A stretch of DNA of 64,000 nucleotides from Leisingera sp. SS27 (GTDB lineage Bacteria; Pseudomonadota; Alphaproteobacteria; Rhodobacterales; Rhodobacteraceae). A model generated the notes under the pieces. It made no database searches, was not told the DNA's origin, and saw only the letters and a program-made list of their open reading frames with translations. Every line of letters begins with the position of its first letter. Position 1 is the first letter of the stretch. Location of the stretch: contig NZ_JAQNCY010000003.1 in the NCBI RefSeq assembly GCF_028368855.1, positions 310,001 through 374,000 on the forward strand. The letters run 5' to 3'. Positions 11,460 through 19,849 of this stretch are shown here, piece after piece. Made by a program: the position numbers and the translations under genes.

Positions 11460-12845
11460 ATGCGGTTTGACGGGGAACTGGCTGAGATCCGCTTTGGCAC
11501 CGGACTGTCGCCGCGGCTGCCGCCGCCGGTTTCAGAAGCAGACATGCTGAAGCGCCTGCAGGGGCCGGACGATGCCGCTTTGGCTTTTCCGGTTCCTGGT
11601 TTCGATGAGACAATGGCCGGGGCCCGGACCTTCTGGCAGCTGCAGAAGGAACGCAGGCAGCAGGAGGGCAAGCCCGGATACGAGGCTGCTGACAAGTCCT
11701 TTAAGAACTTCCGGCGGCTGCGCAATCACGCCCGCATCGGATGGCACGGTCAGCACCTGCTGCGCCAGATTCATTCCCGGGACGGCTTTCGCGAGCGGCT
11801 GGTGCTGTTCTGGGCCGACCATTTCACGGCGCAAGGCAAGATCGGCGCCCTGCGGGTGCTGGGGGCTCCCTATGCTGAAAGCGTGATACGTCCGCATCTG
11901 GCGGGCCGGTTCGAGGAGATGCTGATTGCCGCTGTCACCAGCCCGCTGATGCTGCACTATCTGGATCAGAAAAACTCTGCCGGCCCGGCCAGCTGGGCTG
12001 CTAAGCGGCGCAAGCGTCTGGCGGGGCTGAATGAGAATCTGGCGCGTGAGGTGCTGGAATTGCACACGCTGGGAGTAGATGGTCCTTACAGCCAGACCGA
12101 TGTGCGCCAGCTGGCTGAACTGTTCACCGGGCTTTCCTTCAGCGCCAAGGACGGGTTTGTCTTCCGGCCCGGGATGGCGGAGCCGGGCGCTGAGACGGTG
12201 CTGGAAAAGGCATACGGCGGCGGCAAGCCGGAACTGGAGCAGGTGCTGGCCGCCCTGCGCGATCTTGCCCGCCATCCCGCCACCGCGCGCCATATCGCCT
12301 GGAAACTGGCGGTGCATTTCACCGCAGACGTTCCGGATCCCGAATTGGTGGATCACATGGCAGCGCGGTATCAGGCCAGCGGCGGCAGCCTGGTGCAGGT
12401 CTATGCAGCGCTGCTTGAGCATCCGGCAGCCTGGGTGCCGGAGCTGCGCAATGTGAAGCCGCCGTTTGATTTTCTGGCCTCCGCCTGCCGGGCGCTGGCG
12501 GTGCCGCAGGCACGCATCGTCCGCCTTAAACCGGGGCAAATGAACCGCCTGCTGCTGGCGCCGCTGACACCGATGGGACAGCGCTGGGAGTTTGCTGCCG
12601 GGCCGGACGGCTGGGCGGAGGAGGATACCGCTTGGATCACCCCTCAGGCCTTGGCCGCGCGGTTGCGATGGGCGATGGCGGCGCCGCGGCAGTTGCTGCA
12701 AGACCTGCCGGACCCGCGGGAATTTGCGGAGGCTGCCTTGGGGGCATATGCCAATGAGCGCGTCCGTTTTGCGGCCCGCGCTGCCGAAACACGAACCGAA
12801 GGGGTCGGGCTGATCCTGTCCTCTCCCGCTTTTCAGCGCCGCTGA
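11460..12845 (+). CDS. DUF1800 family protein
   Basis: A 461-residue protein recognised by the DUF1800 pattern. It has a helical N-terminal half with FRERLVLFWADHFT near residue 119, the segment LHYLDQKNSAGP near 165, and NENLAREVLELHTLGVDGPYSQTDV near 195. No clear signal peptide is seen. The biochemical role of the family is unknown. It is followed after 12 bases by a DUF1501 gene, a pairing that recurs across many bacterial phyla (family knowledge). A purine-rich stretch (AGGGAGAAAGCAGGGCA) precedes the ATG. Confidence 0.88.
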   Translation: MRFDGELAEIRFGTGLSPRLPPPVSEADMLKRLQGPDDAALAFPVPGFDETMAGARTFWQLQKERRQQEGKPGYEAADKSFKNFRRLRNHARIGWHGQHLLRQIHSRDGFRERLVLFWADHFTAQGKIGALRVLGAPYAESVIRPHLAGRFEEMLIAAVTSPLMLHYLDQKNSAGPASWAAKRRKRLAGLNENLAREVLELHTLGVDGPYSQTDVRQLAELFTGLSFSAKDGFVFRPGMAEPGAETVLEKAYGGGKPELEQVLAALRDLARHPATARHIAWKLAVHFTADVPDPELVDHMAARYQASGGSLVQVYAALLEHPAAWVPELRNVKPPFDFLASACRALAVPQARIVRLKPGQMNRLLLAPLTPMGQRWEFAAGPDGWAEEDTAWITPQALAARLRWAMAAPRQLLQDLPDPREFAEAALGAYANERVRFAARAAETRTEGVGLILSSPAFQRR

Positions 12846-12857
12846 CTGGAGGCCATT

Positions 12858-14078
12858 ATGATGAACCTTACCCGACGCTCGCTGCTGACCCGGTCCGCCG
12901 CGCTGGGCTGTTCGCTGGCGGCCAGCCCGCTGCTGACCCCGGTCACCCTTGCCGCTGCGCCCTGGGACACACGGCTGGTGGTTATCATCCTGCGCGGCGG
13001 CATGGATGCGCTGGATGTGGTGCAGCCTTATGGCGATCCGGATTATCCCGGGCTGCGCCAGTCCCTAACCGGCGGCCCGGCTGCGGGGTCGGCGGATCTG
13101 GACGGGTTCTATGCCCTGCACTCGGGTCTGGCGCCGCTGCTGCCGCTGTGGCGCGCGGGGCAGCTGGGGTTCGTGCAGGCGGTCTCAACGCCCTACCGCG
13201 ACCGGCGCAGCCATTTCGACGGCCAGGATTTGCTGGAGGCAGGCACTGCAGGACTGGGGCAGGCGGATGGCGGCTGGCTGAACCGGTTGCTGCAATTGGT
13301 GCCGGGGGCTGAGGCGCGTACCGCGTTTGCGATCGGCCAGGAACGGATGCTGCTGATGGAGGGAGACGCGCCGGTGTCGCAATGGGCGCCGGGCGCCGGG
13401 CTGGTGATGAGTCCGCAGGCAGAACGGCTGGCGGGGTTCCTGATGGAAGAGGACGCGCTGTTCCACGCGGCGCTGAACGAGGCGCTGGAGCTGACGCGGC
13501 AGGACGTTTCCCTGAATATTGCGGGTGATGCAAGCGGTACTGAGGATATGATGATGTCCATGATGAAAACGCCGAAGGGCAGGGCGCATGCGGAAGTTGC
13601 CGCCTATGCGGCGCAGCAGCTGCGCGGCGACGCACGGATCGCGGCCTTCTCCATCAATGGCTGGGATACACATCAGAGGCAGGCCAATGGCCTGAAAAAC
13701 GCGCTGGGCCGGCTGGCGGAGACCATTTTGACCTTGCAGAGCGGATTGGGGCCGGAGGCCTGGGGCAGGACGGCGGTGGCAGCGGTGACCGAGTTCGGCC
13801 GCACTGTGCGGGAGAACGGCACCGGCGGCACCGATCACGGCACCGGCGGTGCGATGCTGCTGGCAGGCGGGGCCATCCGCGGCGGACGGGTGCTGGGGCG
13901 CTGGCCGGGGCTGGCGGAGGCCGATCTCTATGACCGCCGCGACCTGATGCCCACCGCAGATGTGCGCGGCCCTCTTGCCTGGCTGCTGCATGGGCTGACC
14001 GGCGCCGGGCGGAGCGGGCTCGAAACGGATGTGTTTCCCGGCTTGGAAATGGGCAGCAACCCGGGGCTGCTGCTGTAG
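12858..14078 (+). CDS. DUF1501 family protein, Tat-exported
   Basis: A 406-residue protein with a twin-arginine signal (NLTRRSLLTRSAALGCSLAAS). The mature part has DTRLVVIILRGGMDALDVVQPYGDPDY near residue 35, FSINGWDTHQRQANGLKNALGRL near 262 and AVTEFGRTVRENGTGGTDHGTGG near 304. These are DUF1501 hallmarks; the family is distantly related to sulfatases and alkaline phosphatases. The His and Asp residues of the GGTDHGTGG motif are plausible metal ligands. Export suggests a periplasmic partner role with the upstream DUF1800 product, but the substrate is unknown. Confidence 0.9.
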   Translation: MMNLTRRSLLTRSAALGCSLAASPLLTPVTLAAAPWDTRLVVIILRGGMDALDVVQPYGDPDYPGLRQSLTGGPAAGSADLDGFYALHSGLAPLLPLWRAGQLGFVQAVSTPYRDRRSHFDGQDLLEAGTAGLGQADGGWLNRLLQLVPGAEARTAFAIGQERMLLMEGDAPVSQWAPGAGLVMSPQAERLAGFLMEEDALFHAALNEALELTRQDVSLNIAGDASGTEDMMMSMMKTPKGRAHAEVAAYAAQQLRGDARIAAFSINGWDTHQRQANGLKNALGRLAETILTLQSGLGPEAWGRTAVAAVTEFGRTVRENGTGGTDHGTGGAMLLAGGAIRGGRVLGRWPGLAEADLYDRRDLMPTADVRGPLAWLLHGLTGAGRSGLETDVFPGLEMGSNPGLLL

Positions 14079-14392
14079 ACCCCTGACAGCATAAGTGCAA
14101 AGCCGGGGCAGGCGGCGGCTCCCGCCGGTTCGGCCCCGTTCGGGGAACGGTCCGCCCCGCACGGCCCGGCACGGTCTTTCAGGCGGTGCCGGGCCCAAGG
14201 CCGCCAAGCGGCACGGCGCAAGCCGTGCGGCTGCGGGCGCGGGAAGGCTGCGGGAAGTGAGGGAAGAGAAGAGGGCGCAGACGAATCCTTCCGGACCGGT
14301 GCGATATGGGCAGAACGGCGCTGAGGGATCCTGCCGGCGGCGGGTTTCTTGCTGCAGCCTGCGGAAACGGCAGCAGCCGGTTCTGTCCGGGC
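14079..14392. other. GC-rich intergenic region between convergent genes
   Basis: About 310 bases between convergent genes. It is rich in short inverted repeats, including GCACGGCGCAAGCCGTGC near 14210-14227 and GGCCCGGCAC...GTGCCGGGCC at 14162-14191. These may end transcription from both sides, but no T-rich tail is visible. No coding evidence. Confidence 0.45.
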
Positions 14393-14536
14393 TTAGTGTC
14401 TGCGCGGCAGCAGGATCAGGGATTGGCAGCGGTCAGTGCGGGTCAGGTTGCGGCGGATGGCACGGGCTTCCAGGCGGACTTGGCCATAGAGCACGATGAT
14501 CAGCGTGGCGAGGGCTATGATGCAGGCTTCCAGCAT
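14393..14536 (-). CDS. Small single-span membrane protein
   Basis: A 47-residue ORF beginning MLEACIIALATLIIVLYGQV. One hydrophobic helix (residues 2-17) is followed by a basic Arg-rich tail ending LLPRRH. The ATG sits one base after the stop of the response regulator (TGATATG), which argues for translational coupling. A small membrane partner of a response regulator is plausible, but no family is recognised. It could be a chance ORF. Confidence 0.5.
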   Translation of the reverse strand: MLEACIIALATLIIVLYGQVRLEARAIRRNLTRTDRCQSLILLPRRH

Positions 14537-14537
14537 A

Positions 14538-15257
14538 TCAGATCGCCGCGCGGCGTTGCAGCCGTTCCTGCACCAGTCCGGCCAGAGTGGCGGTGTCCTG
14601 TGTGAGCGGCTGGCCTTTCTGCCGTGACCGCGCCAGCCGGTCGGCGGCATCGGCCAGCGGCCGGTCGCCGGCGCTGCGGGCAACGCCGCCCAGGAACTGC
14701 GCCAGATAGGCCAGGGTCTTTTCTTCCTGCCCCATGTTCAGGACATCGGCGGCATGGGCCATGTCGTCGCGGTAGGCGATCAGGTCCGGCTGCACCGTTT
14801 CATCTTTCAACAAGCGCGGGCCGGCGGGCTGGCGGTCTGCGGGCATGCTGGACAGCACCGCCTGCTGGAACGCCGCAAGAGAGGTGATCGGCTTTTCCAG
14901 GAAGCCCGCGGCACCCGCCTCGATCGCAGCCTCTGCCAGGCTGGGGTCGCCGGATGTGGCCAGGATCACGCTGGGGCGCGGGCTGGCGTCCGCCAGTTCG
15001 CGGATCAGGTCCAGTCCGGAGCCGTCCGGCAGCCCGACATCGGCGATCAGCACCGAGGGGCGGTAGACCTGCAGGTGGCGGCGGGCGGATTTCAGGCAAT
15101 CGGCGCGGCGGATCCGGGCACCGCTGCGCAGGCACAGAAGGCGTAAGGCTTCGCAGGCAAAGCGGCTGTCCTCCACCACCAGGATGGTCAGCCCCAGCAG
15201 CGGGCGGCGGGTGGTGGGCAGGCGCTGGGCAGCAGCAAACAGTTCCGAATCGTCCAT
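14538..15257 (-). CDS. Response regulator with REC domain and helical C-terminus
   Basis: A 239-residue protein. The receiver domain spans about residues 22-140, with acidic pocket Glu29-Asp30, phosphoacceptor Asp73 (LIADVGLPDGSG), Thr101-Ser102 and Lys122 (LEKPIT). The C-terminal 90 residues are helical and carry no DNA-binding motif that I recognise, so it may act through protein contacts. No histidine kinase is adjacent, so it is an orphan here. It is followed by the small membrane ORF. The start ATG at 15257 gives a short N-terminal extension before the first strand. Confidence 0.85.
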   Translation of the reverse strand: MDDSELFAAAQRLPTTRRPLLGLTILVVEDSRFACEALRLLCLRSGARIRRADCLKSARRHLQVYRPSVLIADVGLPDGSGLDLIRELADASPRPSVILATSGDPSLAEAAIEAGAAGFLEKPITSLAAFQQAVLSSMPADRQPAGPRLLKDETVQPDLIAYRDDMAHAADVLNMGQEEKTLAYLAQFLGGVARSAGDRPLADAADRLARSRQKGQPLTQDTATLAGLVQERLQRRAAI

Positions 15258-15434
15258 AACATATGCTCCTTGCGGGATATGATCCGACGCTAGGGAATCG
15301 AGGCTAATTACTCGTTAACGCAGCGCGCGCTGCCGCGGGGTGCCGCGCCCCGTGCGGATTGGCGCACTTGCCGCGGCGCAGCAAAATCCCCATAACCGCA
15401 GCGGAGGAATGTTTGTGAGAGGAGCACAACAGAG

Positions 15435-15839
15435 ATGATCGGCCGTTTGAATCATGTTGCCATTGCTGTCCCCGACCTGGAGGCGGCATCCGCGCAGTAC
15501 CGCAATGCGCTGGGGGCCAAGGTCGGCGCCCCGCAGGATGAGCCGGATCACGGTGTCACCGTGGTGTTCATCGAACTGCCCAACACCAAGATCGAGCTGC
15601 TCTATCCGCTGGGGGAAAACTCCCCCATCAACGGCTTCCTGGAAAAGAACCCGGCCGGCGGCATTCACCATGTCTGCTATGAGGTCGAGGATATCCTGGC
15701 CGCCCGTGATCACCTGCAGGCCGAAGGCGCCCGGGTGCTGGGCACCGGCGAGCCGAAGATCGGCGCGCATGGCAAGCCGGTTCTGTTCCTGCATCCCAAG
15801 GATTTCAACGGCTGCCTGGTGGAACTCGAGGAAGTTTGA
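15435..15839 (+). CDS. mce: Methylmalonyl-CoA epimerase
   Basis: A 134-residue VOC-fold enzyme starting MIGRLNHVAIAVPDLEAA. The motifs KIELLYPLGENSPI, GGIHHVCYEVEDI and the C-terminal GCLVELEEV carry the His and Glu ligands expected for the divalent metal. It interconverts (2R)- and (2S)-methylmalonyl-CoA in propionyl-CoA assimilation and the ethylmalonyl-CoA pathway. MeaB, which protects the mutase of the same pathway, is encoded about 35 kb away. A DUF1467 gene follows 56 bases downstream, a common arrangement in Rhodobacterales. Confidence 0.93.
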   Translation: MIGRLNHVAIAVPDLEAASAQYRNALGAKVGAPQDEPDHGVTVVFIELPNTKIELLYPLGENSPINGFLEKNPAGGIHHVCYEVEDILAARDHLQAEGARVLGTGEPKIGAHGKPVLFLHPKDFNGCLVELEEV

Positions 15840-15895
15840 CGCTATGAGCACCCTGTCCCCGCAGCGGGGCAGGGAAAATCCGGGAGATCAGGGCA

Positions 15896-16171
15896 ATGGG
15901 CATCACATCCGCAATCGTGCTTTATGCGGTGATCTGGTTCATGACCTTTCTTGTGATCATCCCGATCCGGCTGGAAACCCAGGGCGACAAGGGCGAGGTG
16001 GTGCCCGGCACCCATGCAGGCGCCCCGGAGAAGCACTTCCTGAAGCAGAAGGCCTGGATCACCACCGGCGTCGCCGCAGTGCTGTGGGCCGCCATCTGCG
16101 CGATCATCCTGTCCGATGTGATCTCGGTGCAGGATTTCGACTGGATGGGGATGATGCCTGAGCGGCAGTGA
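15896..16171 (+). CDS. DUF1467 family membrane protein
   Basis: A 91-residue protein with two transmembrane helices (about residues 5-23 and 56-76). The conserved loop RLETQGDKGEVVPGTHAGAP typifies DUF1467. The family is alphaproteobacterial and has no known function. It lies downstream of mce and is probably cotranscribed. A GGGAGATCAGGGCA purine stretch precedes the ATG. Confidence 0.88.
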   Translation: MGITSAIVLYAVIWFMTFLVIIPIRLETQGDKGEVVPGTHAGAPEKHFLKQKAWITTGVAAVLWAAICAIILSDVISVQDFDWMGMMPERQ

Positions 16172-16504
16172 TCCGCACCAGCATCTGATAATCGGGACTG
16201 CAGGATCTCCCTCCCGGCCCGGGAGGCATTGATATGCCTCAGGGCCGGTTGGGCGTGGCGCCGCGCTGGCGCGCGGCGCGGCCAGCCCGGCGGGCTGGAG
16301 CGGGCCGGGGTGCCAATGGGCAGTCAGAAGAGATTTGCTGAGAAGCGCTTTCAATGCAGCCCTGTACTGAAAGACGCCAGTTCGAGTGTACTCAGGCCTC
16401 CACCGCGTCAAGGCTGAACCGCGCGTGCCGCGCGGCGGCTGGCGCCGGCCCTGACCCGGCACAGGCCGGAGCGCGCCGCCGACTCACCGGAGCGCGCCGC
16501 CGGC
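16172..16504. other. GC-rich palindromic intergenic region
   Basis: About 330 bases between convergent genes. It holds the hairpins CTCCCGGCCCGGGAG near 16210-16224 and GAGGCATTGATATGCCTC at 16222-16240, then a GTTGGGC-type repeat at 16247-16282 and a CCAGCCCGGCGGGCTGG hairpin. No gene was found. Transcription from both sides probably ends here. Confidence 0.5.
16247..16282 (+). repeat. GTTGGGC-type palindromic repeat, copy 2
   Basis: GGTTGGGCGTGGC is followed by a GCCGCGC/GCGCGGC hairpin. The same layout occurs at 48024-48059 and, inverted, at 9188-9226. Confidence 0.4.
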
Positions 16505-16507
16505 TCA
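16466..16507 (-). repeat. 21-bp tandem duplication at the 3' end of the EI24 gene
   Basis: Two adjacent 21-base units (16466-16486 and 16487-16507) differ at one position. Each begins, on the minus strand, with the stop codon TGA in the same frame. The gene's stop codon is therefore duplicated 21 bases further on. It looks like a local slippage duplication. Confidence 0.7.
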
Positions 16508-17194
16508 TCGACGCGCCAGCGCGTGGTAGATATGGGTGAAGGTGGCGGCGCCCAGGATCGGGATCACCAGGTTTACCAGCGGCACCGACAGCGGCACTGC
16601 CATCAGCGTTCCGGCGGCCCAGATGGTGGTGGAATGGCGGCGGCGCAGTTTCTTGGCCTCGGCGGTGCCGACACGGCGCGCGGCAGCAAGGGTGAAGTAT
16701 TCCCGGCCCAGCAGGAAGCCATTGAGGCCCCAGAAAATGAACAGCGCTGCAGGCGGAAACATCACGTAAAGAAACAGCGCCAGGATGTTGGCCGCAATCA
16801 GCAGGCCGAGGAAGTTCACCGTATCCTTGACGGCGTCCCAGAAGGGCACCTTGGCCGCCGCAGGCAGGGCGGGGTAGTGTTTGTCCTCCACCGCCTGAGC
16901 AACTTCGTCCAGGAACATCGAGGTGAAGGCCGAAGCCACCGGGATCATCAGGAACACAGATAACAGCAGCACCAGGAAAACCGAGCCGACGGACAGAATG
17001 TCGTCCAGCCAAGTGACTTCCCCCAAGAGCGGCAAGGCTGTCTCCGGCCCCACCAGCCACTGCACCAGCAGATAGAAACCCACGCAGGCCGCGATCAGCA
17101 GGGCAATGGTCAACCCCAGCCCCAGGAACAGCACCTTGCGGAAGCGCGGGTCGCCGGTCTGGCCGAGGGTCTTGAAAAAGGCGGTAAAGATCAT
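16505..17194 (-). CDS. EI24 domain membrane protein (CysZ-like fold)
   Basis: A 229-residue integral membrane protein with about four long hydrophobic regions (residues 24-48, 65-90, 125-158, 190-225). The pattern FLGLLIAANILALFLY...FFIFWGLNGFLLGREYF is like EI24/CysZ proteins, with the typical GREYF and RRHS motifs. CysZ transports sulfate, but no sulfate genes are near, so the substrate is open. The start overlaps the nitroreductase stop by 4 bases (ATGA), so the two are cotranscribed. Confidence 0.8.
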   Translation of the reverse strand: MIFTAFFKTLGQTGDPRFRKVLFLGLGLTIALLIAACVGFYLLVQWLVGPETALPLLGEVTWLDDILSVGSVFLVLLLSVFLMIPVASAFTSMFLDEVAQAVEDKHYPALPAAAKVPFWDAVKDTVNFLGLLIAANILALFLYVMFPPAALFIFWGLNGFLLGREYFTLAAARRVGTAEAKKLRRRHSTTIWAAGTLMAVPLSVPLVNLVIPILGAATFTHIYHALARR

Positions 17195-17769
17195 GCGCTC
17201 ATCCAGGTTGTGATTGCGTCGAGGTCGGGGCGCGGGCGCTCCGGCGGGGCAGAGCTTTCGGTGGCGATGTGGATGATGCCGGCAATGCGCTCGTTCTTGG
17301 CGAGGCCAAAGGCGGCTTCGCAGAAGCCCCGGTCATGGCTGGCCCAGCCGGTCAGCCAGTTGGCGCCCCAGCCGGCAGCCAGCGCCGCATTCAGAAGTGC
17401 GAGGCAGACGGCGCCGGCGGAGTAGGTCTGCTCAATGGCGGGCACCTTGGGGCTGTTCTTTTGCACCCCAACTACCACCACGGCAAGCTGGCCCTGGTCG
17501 AACTGGCTGCGGCCCTTGGCGGTATCCTCCGGGCTCTTGCCCAGGCGCTGGCCGCATTCTTCTGTCAGCTTTGCCAGCCGTGCCATAGCGGCCTGCTCCA
17601 CCACGATAAAGCGCCAGGGCTCCAGCTTGCCATGATCGGGAGAGCGGGCGGCGGCGGTCAGGACCGGCAGCAGCTCCTCGCGCGTGGGCGCTGGCGCCAC
17701 CAGCGTCTTGGCCGGGCGGGAGCGGCGCGACAGCAGAAAATCAAGGGCTGCGTCATTGCGTTCAGGCAT
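17191..17769 (-). CDS. Nitroreductase family protein (YdjA-like)
   Basis: A 192-residue FMN-dependent oxidoreductase. The N-terminal LLSRRSRPAKTL (FMN phosphate contacts), APTREELLPVLTAAARSPDHGKLEPWRF near residue 30, and GWGANWLTGWASHD near 133 match the short YdjA type. It probably works as a homodimer using NAD(P)H; the physiological substrate cannot be predicted. It is the first gene of a two-gene unit with the EI24 gene. Confidence 0.87.
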   Translation of the reverse strand: MPERNDAALDFLLSRRSRPAKTLVAPAPTREELLPVLTAAARSPDHGKLEPWRFIVVEQAAMARLAKLTEECGQRLGKSPEDTAKGRSQFDQGQLAVVVVGVQKNSPKVPAIEQTYSAGAVCLALLNAALAAGWGANWLTGWASHDRGFCEAAFGLAKNERIAGIIHIATESSAPPERPRPDLDAITTWMSA

Positions 17770-17966
17770 ATGTGAAACCTATTTACATCTGTTGCTGCCT
17801 ATCTCGGCAGCTGGGGGCGTTTTTTCAAGAGCCATTGGGCCTTGCGGGCCATCTGTGCCGGAAATGCAGCAGGCGGCGGGGCTTGGGTTTCGCTATGCGG
17901 GTGATAGCTGCCGGAAGGCGGTAAAGTCTATGGCTTTTGGCCTCTGCACAGGGCAAGTGTGGGCCT

Positions 17967-18248
17967 ATGGGAAAGCCTAGGAAGAAAGACCTGCCGGATC
18001 TGAGGCATCTGTGCATGCCAGGCGCGGAAATTGCGGTGCGCGCAACGCCCAAGGCGGCACGCAATGGCATTGTGCAGGCGGAGGGCGTGCTGAAGATCTC
18101 TGTCACCGCGGCGCCGGAGAACGGCAAGGCGACTGAAGCCATACGCAGCCTGCTGGCCACGGCAATGGGCACGGCGGCGTCGAACCTTGAATTGCGCCGG
18201 GGCGCAACCTCCCGGGACAAGGTGTTTGCCTATACCGGGCCGTCCTGA
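17967..18248 (+). CDS. DUF167 / YggU family protein
   Basis: A 93-residue protein with the DUF167 signature: AVRATPKAARNGI near residue 24, KISVTAAPENGKATEAIRSLLA near 43 and LRRGATSRDKVF near 78. It is small, cytoplasmic and of unknown function. The ATG at 17967 is preferred over an in-frame TTG at 17937. Confidence 0.85.
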   Translation: MGKPRKKDLPDLRHLCMPGAEIAVRATPKAARNGIVQAEGVLKISVTAAPENGKATEAIRSLLATAMGTAASNLELRRGATSRDKVFAYTGPS

Positions 18249-18266
18249 GAGACAGGGTCCTGAGCG

Positions 18267-18503
18267 CTAGTCTTCGCCAACCAGGCGGTAGACGCCTTCG
18301 GGCAGGTCCAGTGCGGCGGCGAGATCCCGCACCTGCAGGTGCGAGAGGGTGATTTTCTGCACACTGTCGGTGCGCGGGTCGTATTGCTCAACCGTGACGC
18401 ATTCGGCAAAGGAATTGATGGTCACGTCCTCGTTGAGCGGAACGCCGTTCTCGTCAACAAGGGTGATGACCGTCGAGTCGAATTCATGTTCGATGGTAAA
18501 CAT
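18267..18503 (-). CDS. Conserved hypothetical acidic protein
   Basis: A 78-residue acidic protein beginning MFTIEHEFDSTVITLVDENG and ending LPEGVYRLVGED. It appears to be a mixed alpha/beta fold without cysteines or membrane segments. The start at 18503 has GGGGG just upstream; the ORF extends further 5' to 18641 but that part is not protein-like. It is convergent with the DUF167 gene. No family is recognised. Confidence 0.65.
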   Translation of the reverse strand: MFTIEHEFDSTVITLVDENGVPLNEDVTINSFAECVTVEQYDPRTDSVQKITLSHLQVRDLAAALDLPEGVYRLVGED

Positions 18504-18652
18504 GCCCCCAGCCTGCACTGCGCACCGCCTGCTGGCAAGGCCTTGCAATTGCACATGATCATACCAATGTAACGGCGAACTTCCGCCGCCAGGCAATTGC
18601 CTTCCCCAAGGCTTGCGCGGTACGGTGCGGACGAATTGCAATAGGATGTGCC

Positions 18653-19366
18653 ATGCGCCGTTTTCTGTGTCTCATCGCCCTGACCGCCAGCGCCTGCAAC
18701 ATGGTGGTGGAACCCGCGCCCCAGCCTGCCCGGACCGCACCGCAGCAGCCGGTGCAGGGGCTGGCGCCGGGCGAGGCGCAAAGCGCCTTTGCCGCCGTTA
18801 CCCGCCGGGTGGAGCCGGTGGCAGAGCGCGAATGCCGCAGCCGTACTCAGGGTTTGAACTGCGATTTCCTGATCCGCATCGACCCGGATCCGAACGCCGC
18901 CCCGAACGCCTACCAAAGCCTCGACCGCAACGGCCGTCCGGTGATCACCTTCACCCGGCGGATGCTGGGGCAGATCGCCAACCACGACGAGCTGGCCTTT
19001 GTGATGTCGCATGAGGCCGCCCACCACATCCGCGGCCACCTGGCGCGGCAGGCGACGAACTCGGCGCTGGCCAGTGCCGGTGCAGGCATACTTACAGCGC
19101 TGGTGGGCGGGGATGCCGGCGCGGTATCCTCTGCGCAGGATTTTGGCGGTTTTGTCGGCGCCCGCACCTACTCCAAAAACTTTGAACTGGAGGCGGACGA
19201 GCTGGGCACAATCATCACCCATAAATCCGGCTACCGGCCCAGCGTCGGCGTGCGCTTCTTCAACCGGCTGCCGGATCCGGGCGACCGGTTCCTGGGCACC
19301 CACCCGGCCAACCCGGACCGGGTGCGGGTGGTGCAGGCGACAATTGACCGCAACAACCTGAACTGA
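18653..19366 (+). CDS. M48-family metalloprotease, exported (probable lipoprotein)
   Basis: A 237-residue protein. The N-terminus MRRFLCLIALTASACN looks like a lipoprotein signal, with Cys15 as the possible lipidated residue. The zinc site is HEAAH (His120, Glu121, His124) with Glu180 in ELEADELG as third ligand, which is the M48 layout. Related periplasmic proteases such as BepA and LoiP act in outer-membrane quality control (family knowledge), so a similar envelope role is likely. The YigZ-like gene starts 3 bases after the stop. Confidence 0.88.
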   Translation: MRRFLCLIALTASACNMVVEPAPQPARTAPQQPVQGLAPGEAQSAFAAVTRRVEPVAERECRSRTQGLNCDFLIRIDPDPNAAPNAYQSLDRNGRPVITFTRRMLGQIANHDELAFVMSHEAAHHIRGHLARQATNSALASAGAGILTALVGGDAGAVSSAQDFGGFVGARTYSKNFELEADELGTIITHKSGYRPSVGVRFFNRLPDPGDRFLGTHPANPDRVRVVQATIDRNNLN

Positions 19367-19368
19367 CC

Positions 19369-19761
19369 GTGGAGCCCAAGGATACCTCTGCTCCCGTGCT
19401 GGAAAAGCTCGGCGTGGTGCTGACGGACCGCGGCTCGAAATACGCGGTCACCGGCGCGCGGGTCACCTCGCGCGGGGAGGTGGATGCGGTGCTGGCGGAG
19501 CTGAAGTCCGAGCGTTCCTACGCCAAGGCAACCCACAACACCTGGGCAGCAATGCTGCCCACCGGCGGGCTCAAGGCCGATGACGGCGAAAGTGGCGCAG
19601 GCATGGTGATTCTGCGGATGCTGGAGCGGGAAGGGATCACCGATCACGTCATTATCGTCACCCGCTGGTACGGCGGCAAAAAACTGGGCGGTGACCGTTT
19701 CCGCCGGGTGCAGGACGCGGTGCGCGCTTATCTGGACCACCGGGGCGGGAGCGCCGCCTGA
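19369..19761 (+). CDS. YigZ/IMPACT-family (UPF0029) protein
   Basis: A 130-residue protein with the IMPACT N-terminal-type domain: ERSYAKATHNTWAAML near residue 44, DDGESGAGMVILRMLE near 71 and VTRWYGGKKLGGDRF near 101. It is shorter than E. coli YigZ (about 205 residues), because the C-terminal domain is absent. The start is GTG at 19369, three bases after the M48 stop, so the two are probably one operon. The family may bind nucleic acid or act in translation stress, but the bacterial function is unclear. Confidence 0.82.
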   Translation: MEPKDTSAPVLEKLGVVLTDRGSKYAVTGARVTSRGEVDAVLAELKSERSYAKATHNTWAAMLPTGGLKADDGESGAGMVILRMLEREGITDHVIIVTRWYGGKKLGGDRFRRVQDAVRAYLDHRGGSAA

Positions 19762-19774
19762 AATTTCCCGCCGG

Positions 19775-19788
19775 TTGACCTGAGTCAA
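19775..19788 (+). promoter_or_regulatory. Putative FNR-type binding site
   Basis: TTGACCTGAGTCAA is a perfect TTGAC-N4-GTCAA palindrome fitting the TTGA-N6-TCAA pattern of FNR/FnrL-like regulators. Its centre is 68.5 bases upstream of the ATG at 19850, suitable for a class II activator site if transcription starts about 27 bases before the gene. It suggests low-oxygen induction of the DUF6455 genes. Confidence 0.6.
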
Positions 19789-19849
19789 ATCCCTGCCTGC
19801 CGCCCGCGGCTAAGCTGCCCCTGCAATGCATGATTACGGGGTATGCGCG

